From the NCBI GenBank assembly GCA_973895155.1, contig OZ316898.1, positions 10,540,001 through 10,604,000 on the forward strand: DNA of 64,000 nucleotides, written 5' to 3'. This document shows positions 9,977 through 20,655 of the stretch, one piece after another (positions within the stretch are counted from its first letter, which is position 1; each line of letters begins with the position of its first letter). The stretch comes from Marsupella aquatica. Its lineage: Eukaryota; Marchantiophyta. Both the position numbers and the translations under genes were made by a program. The notes under the pieces were generated by a model that had not been told where the DNA came from, searched no databases, and saw nothing but the letters and a program-made list of their open reading frames with translations.

Positions 9977-11392
9977 ATGCAGGCTGCATTGCACTCGTCC
10001 GCTGCGGCCCTGCGTTCCTCGTTCCTGCTGCAGCACCTGCGAGTGAGTGTGAGCCCAAGCAGCAGCAGGCCGGCCTTGAGAGTGCCAGCGCTCTTCACCA
10101 ACGGCTTTGCTGCTGACTCCACATCCTCGAGCGATGGCATCTATCTGGACAAGTCGGTCGTCGCCGATCGGGTCCTGGAAGTCGTCAAGAAGCTTGAGAA
10201 AGTAGACCCTGCGAAGGTGGGTTGGATGTTTGTTTGGTTGGGCATTTCGTTTTTGAGGTTGTCGTGTGGATGGGTGCTCGTTGTGAGGTTCCTTGATGTT
10301 TCAGTCAATAATTTGGAATTCTCTACGTTCAGTATGTTGAGTTACAGCGTCAGTCTTGGGACGAAGCTCTTGCAAGTACGAGGGTTGTGTTTTTTTTCAA
10401 GCAATTCTGGCACGTCTGCTGAGTGTCCCCTCGGTTGAATCTGGGCGTGTGGGTTCCAGAAAGATGGTTGGTCAGGGCTAGGGTTTCGGACATTTTGTTG
10501 AATGCTCTTCCTGTGTGCAGTGTAGCATGGATTTCTTTGCCATGCTTAGCTTTGACTTTACAGAGATTAATACCACTTTCAAAATCTATCTCCTTCAAAG
10601 TTCCTGATTATCCTCGGACTTCTGTACTTCTCAGCATCCCTCCGAAATTATTTTGTCATCCGCCGCCATTTCCGCCCCTTCATCACGGCCAGAAGAAATC
10701 GTCTACCGGGTTTTACACATCATTTTTTCGAATTTTCTATCAAAGTGCACGCTGGTTTGAGGACGAGATTTGGTCTACAGGACCGGAAATACTGACATAG
10801 AACTGCAAGCCGTATGTCCAATTGCGTCTGAGAAGACTTTTAGCTCTTGAGCTGGGTCAGTCTGACTATATTCTGTCGGGCCTGATTGGCCAGCATTTCT
10901 GCCGAAACGTTTGAAAAGGCACTGCTCGTATTGGGATTATCTCGAGTTACATGTCAGGATTATCGTGTAGCAGTGGAATTTGCTCTTCACATTGACCTCG
11001 CTCTTCACATTGACTGTTAAGCGAAATATTTGGTGGGGTCTCTTTGCGTACGATTCAATCAACGAACCTGTAATTTTGGAATGGGTCTGCTTTCCTATCG
11101 ATTAGTTACGATCGATCAGTATTACCGTACTTCAGTAGATGATGGCATGTATGGGTTAAGTACCCTAGTGATTTGAAAAACATTAGTGTATCTGATGAGG
11201 GTTTTGTGCTTACAGGTAAACCCTAAGGCTCATTTCCAAAACGATCTTGGGCTCGACAGCCTTGACACTGTAGAGCTGGTCATGGCTTTGGAGGAGGAGT
11301 TCCACATGGAGGTGCCTGACAGCGAAGCCGACAAGATTTATTCATGTGCCGACGCAATTGAATATATCGCGTCACATCCTCGAGCGAAGTAG
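9977..11392 (+). CDS. MTACP: Mitochondrial acyl carrier protein, complex I-associated (2 exons)
   Basis: Exons 9977-10216 and 11216-11392 (intron 10217-11215, AAG|GTGGGT donor and TACAG acceptor, phase 0) give 138 residues. Residues 1 to about 45 are basic and Ser/Ala-rich, a mitochondrial presequence. The mature part carries [20 protein letters not shown], then across the junction [21 protein letters not shown]95 in DSL is the expected 4'-phosphopantetheine attachment site. Helix III ([19 protein letters not shown]) is intact. Family knowledge: mitochondrial ACP carries acyl chains for mitochondrial fatty-acid and lipoate synthesis, and acylated ACP binds LYR-motif proteins in complex I. The [12 protein letters not shown] and ADKI blocks distinguish it from plastid ACPs. 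The ATG at 9977 was preferred to the upstream in-frame one at 9917 because it begins the presequence; the upstream 20 residues are Arg/Gly-rich translation of the leader. Confidence 0.92.
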
Positions 11393-14170
11393 ATTCAGCG
11401 AGTGATTTACGGCAGGGCTTCTTGTTTTACTCAATTAATAATATCTGTCGATTGACGGTATCGAACGGATTCATTGAAAGACTCCGCCTCAGCGACAATC
11501 CAACCAGGCTCATGCTGCATGGATCCAGGCGACAACCTTCGAGAGATACATGAAATGTTTGATCTCTGATGATATCTCTAAAGCTAGATGCTGGTCACGA
11601 AACAATCCCCTTAGACAGGCAGTATGTATAAAGGACTTTGTAATTTGCGTTGCAAAGTCCGGAACTCCACAATCTGTTCAAGCCAGGTAGATTTTCTTAA
11701 TGCATTGTGGTGCGATGTTTGCAGTGGATTTGTAGGCAAGTTTGTCATCACATTCGTCCTCGAAGTGTAAGTGACGAGTCTGGCTCAATTTTGGGCTGTG
11801 CTTCTGGGGATTGCTGGGGCCTGGTCAGATTTTCGTCTCTGTCGCTGGAGTACTAGTGAAAGGTCGTCCTCCCTGATAGCATTTGCCTGCCAGTCCTATG
11901 TCACAGAGTCCGGAGATATCGCACCAACTGGATCGATAAGGCGAAAATGAATCTGAGGATATCGCTCCTCGATCGTGCTTCTTGCCCCGGATGGGCCATT
12001 CTCCTTGCGAAATTGCATCAGCCTTCTGGCGTACTTGGGGAGAGAGGAATGGTTGAGCCCATCGAAATGAAAGTTCTGGTTTAATGGATGCATTTCCACG
12101 TTCAGTTTGTGTGATATAGTCTTGTTGTGAGGAGTTTACCCTATCATGGTGTCGGGTTTTGGAGCGTCCTCTTGACACAGAACATTGGCTGGTAGTTCTT
12201 TCGAGAATTGTTCTACTGGTTGTCAACTTTGGCTTTGAAGCTCTCGCTGAAATGAACTTCCGGGTGGAATGAAAATTGCCCTCTTTGTCTCTGTAGGGAC
12301 CTCAAGGAGTGAGGTGTAATGCTAGCTTGGGTTCAGAAGAAATTTGCCTGGCCGAGTTTTCCCAATGGTGTATCGAATGTCCTTGTGATATAGTAGTATC
12401 AAATAACGGGTTGAGGAATCTGGTTGATGTCATCTAAACTGCAATCAAATGTCCATCCTTCGATGAGATTTCTGAGTGATGGGGCTTTTGTGGTTGTCAT
12501 GAAATTTGCCTAGCCGACATGGATCCCTCTTCCCTAGGATGGCCCAGTTTTTGTGGACCCAGTTTTCATTTAGTGGTGGTTAAAGCTACTCAAGTGGAAT
12601 TGGGTTCGGAGTCATCCAAAACTGCAATCTTTTACCAAATTTTGCAGTAGTGCCCAAAATCAGAGCATTTGTGGTGGTGCCGCTCATACCGATCAGTTTA
12701 GTTCTCATGACCTGAAGAGATCGACTCAGCCTTTAGTTTTGTTTCAAATTCTGGGATTGCATCGTTCCCGCAATTCCGTCCGACGTCCAAAGACTGAAAA
12801 AGCATCATGTTAAATGCCCTCCCTTTGAATAATCGAAACCTTGTTTGGACTCCATTGTTACTGACAAGCTTTTCTGCCCACTGCAAGTTTTGTAAAGCTC
12901 CAAACCCTTTTCGCTGATTGGACTCCGACCAATCCAGAAGTTGTTTCTACGCCACTCAAGAACTGCGCCGATCGGAACTTGAGAGATTTTTTCCCTCACT
13001 TCAAAACCTCCTTCAGTTCACGAATTTCAATGGTATCCCTGGGATGAGTTATCCCAGCCGAGAGTGTCGACATAAATGGACAGCACTTTCTTCCAGGACA
13101 ACGAGAAATAATGGACACTCTGCCTTAGCTGTACTCTTTATATGAAGTGATTTAAGCATCAAGTTTCATGGCCAGAAAATAAACTAATGGTCCTAATTCT
13201 TTGGAAAGAATGTGGACCATCACATTCTATGGAAAGAATGTGATGGTAACGAGATCGTTATTGAAACCATTTTGACGCAAGAAAGTTGCTTCGTCACTCA
13301 GCTTATCAATCTGCCAGTGCTAGTCAGCTATTCTCCCGAAGCGGAAGGCAATTTTACAAATTCGTAAAGTTTCACCAATGTTATGTGTGCACAATATGAA
13401 TCGACGATTGTTCATGTTCCAATTCATGAAGTATTTCCCTTCCCTTCATACGCGACTCCACGAGCTGGGGACGAACAACACTCCATACTCATCCAAAGCA
13501 CGTTCACTGGTCCCGAAGATCTGGGAAAAAGGTTTGGACGAGGAGCAGCTCCTCGGGCATATTCTATGCCACGCAACGTCCTCTGTCGTCGGAGATTTCG
13601 GACTCGCGCCTCTTGACATCTAAACTCCCTCCCTTTCTGCTCAATCAGTGACTTGTACCATCGTCGTTCGTCTAATGACTCTACAGTAGTTTCTCTGTAA
13701 CTCCACCAAAACTCACGAGACCGTTTGTAAACCGGAGAGACCAGTAATGTCTGTATGGGCTTCGCTCTTGCGCTCGTGAGCACTGAATAGCAGAGGCGGA
13801 TGAAAGGAGAGCCCCCAAACGTAGCAAATGGCTCCGCGGCGGCTGCTGCCACCTCTGACCAGACGCGTAAGGGCAGTTGGCACTGTCTGCTGCATTTTCC
13901 CAATTTTCCCCGCTTCTTCCTCCATAAGGGTATCTTCACATTCAGATCACTGAGGCGAGGTGATGTTTTCGCCCAATGAAGTTGATGAGCAGCGATTCCG
14001 ATGTCTCGCTAGTGTGCTAACGGCGGGGCCTCCTCGTCTGCAGAGCGGTCTCCCCACGCTGGAACCTTGATATTATTGGGGAAGAAGGGCTGGCGAAGTC
14101 TCACGCCAGGATTGAGCTCTAGGAGTCTTCAATTTCGCTGGTACTGTCTGGTCCAGTCCAAGGAATCAAG
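11393..14170. other. Intergenic between ACP and SUV3, no gene seen
   Basis: The first few hundred bases should hold the ACP 3' UTR, and the last ~300 the SUV3 promoter and leader. Several open frames occur on both strands (for example minus 11825-12226 and minus 13424-13939), but none resembles a known family and none has clear splice continuity. A small hairpin is at 13217-13246. Confidence 0.35.
13217..13246. repeat. 12-bp perfect inverted repeat, 6-nt loop
   Basis: ccatcacattct (13217-13228) and agaatgtgatgg (13235-13246) are exact reverse complements around the loop atggaa. The flanking ggaaagaatgtgg repeats the theme just upstream. Intergenic, no assigned role. Confidence 0.7.
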
Positions 14171-17100
14171 ATGGGGAGACAGCAGCAATTCCAGGTTCTC
14201 AAGGGAGTTGTGAGGCAAACTCTTCTTCGCCGTTTTCACACCTCCCCCATCTCGTCCCATCCTCACCGAGAACGACCATCACCTCCACCATCACCTTTAC
14301 CGGTAGCGGCAGCGGCAGGAGCAGGAGTGGAATCGGAGAACGGGATACGACGGCTCTCGGACATAATTTTGTGTTTCAGGACTTCTCCTTCTCGGGACTT
14401 CTTAAACCCTAATAATGTTTTTCTAGACTCCTCCTCGCGGTCAATTATCGAGAAGTACTTTTCCACACCACTGGAGCATAATGCGCCATCAAAGGACGAT
14501 GGATTTACCTCTCTGGATCTATTTCCTCACCAATCATCACCATCGTTTTCCGGTGGTGTACCTTTTCTGCACCCTCATCGCGATTGTCCAGCCACAAATT
14601 CATCGACAGATAATTATTGGGGCTCTGCTCTTACCTGCTGGCCTAGTGCACTTAGACAGTCGAGAATGCTTGCGGGAAGGATATTATTCTTGCCGTCTAG
14701 ATCAGCAGCAGCAGCAGGAGGAGGAGGAGCATCGCGGGGATTCGCGAGCTCTTCAAATAACTCGAACAATGTGGAGAAGGCCGATGAAGTCCTTGGACAT
14801 GTGGGAGGAGTGGGGAGAGAAGGGCAAGGTGGAGACGAAGGAGTGAGCGCAAGTGTGAGTGGCAGAGAAAAAGAAGTAGTAGTGAAGAAGCGGAGGAAGA
14901 GGAAAAGTTTAATTCGGGAGGTGGAAGCATTGCAGTCGGAGTCATCAACAGTAGAAGATCCTGCGAGGAGAGCCGTTTCAGACTTCAGGGAAGGTGGTAA
15001 ACCCCGGGCCGAGGATTCGGTTTCCCCTTCCGATGACAATGTAGTCCTTAAACCCCTGCGACCTGGGACGAGAAAACGAACTAAGGGAACCGCAGAGGAG
15101 AAAATCTTGCGAGCCTTCAACGAGAAAGCAGAGGTCCCGGCAGATGCTCTCCACTCGCAGACTTCCAAGGTCACAAAACCCTCGCCTGCATTGGAGGCAG
15201 CTGAAACAAAGCCACTTGAACTTCCTGCATGTTCGAAGGCGCCGGAGCTCGTTCAGGGAAGTTCCTCTGTCTCACCTAGTCCCAGTGGATCTATCCAGCG
15301 AGGTCTTCCAAGTCAACACGATTCGAAGGACACCGCTCTTCTTCGAAATGGGCAAGTGAAATCCAGCTCTGGGCCTGACAGTGTTCTTGGAGTTGGGAGG
15401 ACACCAAAAATGAAACCAGCGTTCCCACGGTCTCCTGTCAGTGCCGGGCAAGTAGAAGAAGTGCTGCGGAAGGATACCTTGAATTCTGAAGTAGTTGAGG
15501 CTCCGGCAGTAAGTGCTGCTGTGAGCACAGATAAAATCAAGATTGCGGAAAGCAACAGTAAAAAGAGGAGTATTGATGATTCAGCGCGATTTAAAGAGAC
15601 AAATGTAGCAGTCAGCTCGTCCAGTGAGAAACAACATGAAGCAGATGGAGCGGAATTCGCAAACCCTCAAGCTGTGTATCGCACACTCGTTGAGAGCAAA
15701 GGCGGGAGGCCCTATCAGAATGAGGAGAAGGTCCGATTGAACAACATTTTCTACCGTTTCGCTGTCTCCGGGTATGCATATATCTACATATAGTTTCGTT
15801 GACCTTGATGTAGCAAGAAGCTCTCTGGTCCCTATTTCCGGTTGTTGACTTATAATTGCACTTTCGATCGTCAGAGTCTCGTTACGTCTTCCTGCATGGC
15901 CTTCATCAGGTCATTCTAGCTTCATCTCTAGTAGCCCAAATATGGCATTGTTGGCCCAAAAGAACGACGAATTGCCAGAAAGGGTCCCAACTGTCAATCC
16001 CACGTAGTAATGGTCAGCACTGAAAGCAAAACCACATTTACGACGAATTGATTTTTGACATGTGATCGTATTGCAATTGGAGTGTAGTTCAGAAACCAGA
16101 ACTGAAACAAGTCTTGGTTTCAGACATGTGATGGTTTTACTCGCATGGCAATGCAGAACCCAGAACTGAAACAAATCTTAGAGGTACCCTTGTGGTTTCC
16201 CTTTTCACCTAGGGAAGCTATTTTGGGGGGTCTCGTAATGAGAAATAATTCCAAGTGGGGGGACCTAGATTATCAGAAGTCTACGATAATGCTGTTTTAA
16301 AATGAGAGATTTCCATTTAGGTGGCAGTTTGAAGTGACTTAATATACAGCAAACAACTGTTCTAGTGTCGTCCTCAAAATTTCAAGGCTTTTCCTTTCGC
16401 TGCTTTCTGCTTAATGCAGTGAAGCAGTTGTTTTATGATAGGAATTCCTGGTCCGGGTCGCAACTGATGAGGCTTCGCAACTGATGAGGCTTTTCTTTGT
16501 GCAGATGGGTGTCGGACCAAGCGTTGTCACTTTATATCAACTCCAAGTTCTTCCCTAGTGCGGTTTCTAGGTTCCGTAAATTTTTCATGCACAAATCCTC
16601 ACATGAGTTGCGGTCATATGCTACTGCAAAAGGTGCTACCAATGAGGCCCTTCAATTTTTGTTCCCAATCTTTGCAGAGTTCTGCATCCATGAGTTTCCG
16701 AATGAAATCACTCGTTACCGGGAACTCGTGAATACAGCAGACATGACGAAGCCTGATGCCTGGTGAGTAAACTGCGAGGCTCTCGAATAGCTTGGATGTC
16801 TTGCCTAGGAGAGCAAATGGCAACTGTGGGACCTGAGCACCAGATTTTTGGATATTTATTCCACTCGTTAGCATTGAATGACGAGAGATTGCATCGCAGG
16901 TATCCTTTTGCGCGGGCAATCAAACGCAAGGTGGTCTACCACAAGGGTCCAACAAATAGTGGGAAAACTTATAATGCTCTGAAAAGGTTCATGGAGGCAT
17001 CTTCTGGGATTTACTGTAGTCCCCTTCGGCTTCTAGCCATGGAGGTAAATTTTTACTGTCCTCTGGGTGAAACTGGTTCTACATTGCGTTTTAAAGGACT

Positions 17101-20100
17101 GTGCTAAATGGAAGACATGTCCTCTTGTCGTGTATTGAAGAAACACAAATAAAAAAGTATTGCTGTTTCAGCGCCTCCTTTTCTTAGCAACTGGATATGA
17201 TAGTTCAGCTTACCTGCATAAAGTGATCCCTGTGGTTGACTTGCGTGCTTTCAACTTTCAACGATATAATAAGGCGTTCCTGACTGCAATGACATGGCAG
17301 GTCTTCGATACTGTAAATATGCAAGGGGTTTACTGTAACTTGCACACTGGGCAAGAAAAGAAAGACGTACCATTCGCCAATCATCTTGCATGTACGGTAG
17401 AAATGTGCTATCTATATCGCCAGTGGGAAGTGGCTGTCATTGATGAAATCCAGGTAAATCGTCCTTTCATAGGTCATACTGAAATATGCATGGATTGTAC
17501 TTTAGATGGAGTGAAGGGTACGAGTGCAGAAGAATATTCCAAGTTGTTACATAAACCCTTTGCAGCCGAGCAGGTTTCTTTGTGTAACTACTAGAAGGAC
17601 CTTTCCTGAGAAGCACTGTTCTTTCAGTGACGTAGGTCGAAGTTTCACCATCTAGCAAACCTGACAGTCTCGTTGTTTAAACCAAATTGTCGCAGATGAT
17701 GAGTGATGAGTACCGAGGATGGGCCTGGACAAGGGCATTTTTGGGATTGCAGGCGGATGAGATACATGTGTGCGGAGACCCCAGTGCTCTGCCACTGATT
17801 CGCAATCTTTGTAGTGGGACAGGTGATGAATTAGTGGAGTATGAATATGAGAGATTCATGCCACTGAAGGTCGAAGAGGTAAGAACCTTCCTCTAAATTT
17901 ATATGGCTTGTGCAGTTGCCCCAAGCTTCTTGTGCCATTTCCCTTTTCTAGTCGGTTATTTTCTCTTGTTGGACTGGTACCATGATAAGACAATTCCTCA
18001 TTGACCTTCTCTCGTACAGAACCATGTAACCGAAGCTTAGATTTTCGATACGAGGTGAAGAAGGAATACGATATGTGCCGTCTCGTTAAACAAATGAAAG
18101 GAACTCCACAGTACTAAACTTTTCCGTAGAGTTCTGATATTGCCTCTGCTAACCTCCTTTCTGTTTTCCTGCAATTGTTGCAGGAGTCGTTAAGAGGAGA
18201 CTTCAGGAACATTGAAGCTGGAGACTGTGTTGTGGCCTTTTCAAGGAGAGACATATTTGATATAAAGGTAGCTTCACCGCTGACACCAGAGTACTGCTGT
18301 CTCACTTTCGTGTGGTTTCAAAGTATGATTTTGTTCTCAAGATTTAATAAATCTGCGATATTGTTTCCAGGCAACGACCTGGAAATGCGTTGCCTGGAAA
18401 TGCTGTAGATTATCTGATCGTAAAGGAGGAATCTTGATGAATTGTTTCTAACGATGGCCCATTTCTTTTGATATTGATTACAGCGGGAAGTGGAGCTAGC
18501 TTCAAAGCATCGCTGCTGTGTGGTTTATGGAGCGCTTCCTCCAGAAACTAGAACCCAGCAGGCAAAGCTTTTTAATGAACTAGACAATGGCTATAATGTG
18601 CTTGTGGCAAGTGATGCAATTGGCATGGGCCTGAATCTTAATATACGCCGCGTAGTTTTCTTCTCTCTTGACAAGTTTGACGGAGACTCAAAAAAGCCAG
18701 TTCCACCAGCTCAGGTAAAAGATTGTTGAAGAGTAGTTATTCTGACTTAACCCATGGACCACATCATTGTATCTGTAGAAGTTGTCGTTATATTATAGAA
18801 TTCAGATTTTATACTTGAGACTTGTCTTTCTATCAATTCTTTGTGTTCAATAAAATTTCATCCTATAGTCTGCCAAAGTACACGCAAAGAAGTTGCTGAT
18901 GGTGGTCTTGGCACTGCAGGTGAAACAAATTGCTGGTAGAGCTGGACGCCGTGGTAGTTTGTATCCTGAAGGTGTAACAACAACGTTCTTTTCGCAAGAT
19001 TTGGCTTACCTTGGCGCCTCTATGCAACAGGACTTCGAGCCAGCCGCAGCTGCAGGCCTCTTCCCTGTCTACGAACAGGTTTGCCCGTCATATTATCATC
19101 TGGATTGTTAGTCACATACCTCTGGTGACACTAAACAATTCGCAAACTTTTCAGGGTGGAGCATGTGGAGTGAGGTTGTGTAATAGTTTTATCACTATGG
19201 ATCAAGTTCAAGGCTTTATTAAGACACTGATTTGAAGTGCTGTTTGACAGGTGGAGCTCTTTGCCAGCCAACTCCCAAATGAAACGTTTGCCAAACTTTT
19301 AGAAAGGTGTGTTCTTATGTGTAGAAGTGGTGCATCAATTTGTCCTAACATTCATGCCACACCACTTTGGCGGGACTGCTGTACTTTGCTTAAAAAATTG
19401 CTTGTGTCTAATCAGGGAGAGTCTTTAAAGGAACAGACAAAGATAATCTGCAGAGTTTCAAATGTGTTTCTTACTCGGTGGAGGCAAACTTAACATTTGA
19501 TTAAGAGCTTCGTGTTCGTTTGCCTCCACCGAGTAAAAGGCCTCGTGCGTTCCCTTTTGCAAGCAGCAGCGTCCCACTCGTTTGAGATGGTTCTAAATCA
19601 AGAGAAATAATTGCAGGTTTTCTGAGACTTGCAAGCTCGATGGTGCTTTTTTCCTTTGTCGCTATGACAATCTCAAGGTATCTGCTTTGCGTAGCTCGTT
19701 CAGTGTTGAATTTTTTATGAACAAGGAGTCAATTAAATCAGAGCCAGGAAAGAAACTGTGTTGTCAGTTGCTCTTGGGACTGATATATCATTTGAAGGTT
19801 CTTGGAGGTGTTCCTGAAATGTTTTCGGTATACCAACGTTTAATGACTCTCTGATCTTTCTTTTCTGTAGAGGGTGGCGAACATGCTGGAGAGGGTGAAA
19901 GGATTGTCGTTGGAGGATCGATTTAACTTTTGTTTTGCCCCAGTAAATGTGCGGGATCCTCAATCAATGGGCGCATTGCACCGTTACGCAACAGCATTTA
20001 GCCAAAAAATTCCTGTGCATGTTGAAATGGGCGTTCCCTCAAGCTCTGCTAGAGATGAATTCGAGCTCCTTGATCTTGAAGCACGACATCAGGTGAACAT

Positions 20101-20655
20101 GAAACTTGCTCCGTCCTGTTCCAGTACTGAGATCTTTCAAGTATAATTCTTGTAGTATTTAAAATCTCAGCATCGCCTAACTCTTTGTGGAAGTAGTCCC
20201 ATCCATTGAAGAAAATTTGCTGCAGTACATGTATGTGTATTCTTTGAATTTTCTGTGACCCCGTGGCATATTATTTATATGTTATTCTCAATAGTTATGA
20301 CTTGAACCATTTTCCGTAGTTGCTACTGAATCCAGTTGGTCTAGTTTACGAATAGAAGATGACGGCATTTGTTCGTTTATGTTGTCAGGTCCTCTCCATG
20401 TATCTGTGGTTAAGTCAGCATTTCCCTGGAGATCTCTTCCCACAAAAGGAGCAGGCTGGAGAGATGGCATCACAAATTGCAGTTCTTCTCGGCCAATCCT
20501 TGGTGCAATCTTCGCGAAGGTGGTCTAAGCGTAAGTTGAATCAACAGCAACACAGAGGTAGGCCTTTCGTGAACATGGGACGGTCAAACAGTAGGCAACG
20601 GGACAGCTGGAGAGATGACAGACCCAAATCAGCTGAAAATTTTGTTCAAGCGTAG
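14171..20655 (+). CDS. SUV3: SUV3-like ATP-dependent RNA helicase, mitochondrial (12 exons)
   Basis: Exons: 14171-15771, 16505-16762, 16900-17044, 17301-17453, 17696-17878, 18184-18267, 18484-18714, 18920-19078, 19251-19306, 19617-19677, 19871-20092, 20389-20655. All introns are GT-AG and every junction keeps frame, giving 1139 residues. Helicase signatures: motif I GPTNSGKT (636-643), motif II DEIQ (716-719), [33 protein letters not shown] and motif [12 protein letters not shown] (888-897). The SUV3-specific C-terminal region follows ([16 protein letters not shown], then [12 protein letters not shown]) with a basic tail. Family knowledge: SUV3 is a Ski2-like 3'-to-5' helicase that unwinds mitochondrial RNA for degradation and surveillance. 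Residues 1 to about 500 are a low-complexity, Ser/charged extension absent from short SUV3 proteins; the longer plant paralogue class is the closer fit. Residues 1-30 look like a presequence. A second presequence-like start lies at M166, and a basic KKRRKRK cluster at 239-245. The N-terminal start is the least certain part. Confidence 0.93.
14703..14729 (+). repeat. CAG/GAG trinucleotide microsatellite inside SUV3 exon 1
   Basis: A run of CAG triplets followed by GAG triplets is read in the frame encoding an Ala/Gly-rich stretch ([11 protein letters not shown], about residues 178-188). Such runs expand easily and may explain part of the long N-terminal extension. Confidence 0.7.
16056..16190 (+). 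repeat. ~67-bp direct duplication in SUV3 intron 1
   Basis: gacatgtgatcgtattgc ... cagaaaccagaactgaaaca ... is followed by a second copy, gacatgtgatggttttactc ... cagaacccagaactgaaaca. The copies diverge moderately and abut near 16123. Confidence 0.7.
16459..16492 (+). repeat. Exact 2 x 17-bp tandem repeat before the SUV3 exon 2 acceptor
   Basis: cgcaactgatgaggctt occurs twice without spacer (16459-16475 and 16476-16492), ending 12 nt before the AG at 16503-16504. Each copy includes ctgat, which matches the loose plant branch-point consensus, so the branch site appears duplicated. Confidence 0.85.
18364..18400. repeat. 13-bp perfect inverted repeat in SUV3 intron 6
   Basis: tttccaggcaacg (18364-18376) and cgttgcctggaaa (18388-18400) are exact reverse complements around an 11-nt loop, within the intron between exons 6 and 7. 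Confidence 0.85.
19471..19536. repeat. 19-bp perfect inverted repeat in SUV3 intron 9
   Basis: ttactcggtggaggcaaac (19471-19489) and gtttgcctccaccgagtaa (19518-19536) are exact reverse complements around a 28-nt loop, in the intron 19307-19616. Pairing stops abruptly at both ends. Confidence 0.9.

Noticed and set aside
14263-15174. Minus-strand open frames across SUV3 exon 1 (for example 14614-15174)
   Set aside because: They mirror a long GC-rich exon on the other strand and have no family resemblance or splice continuity.
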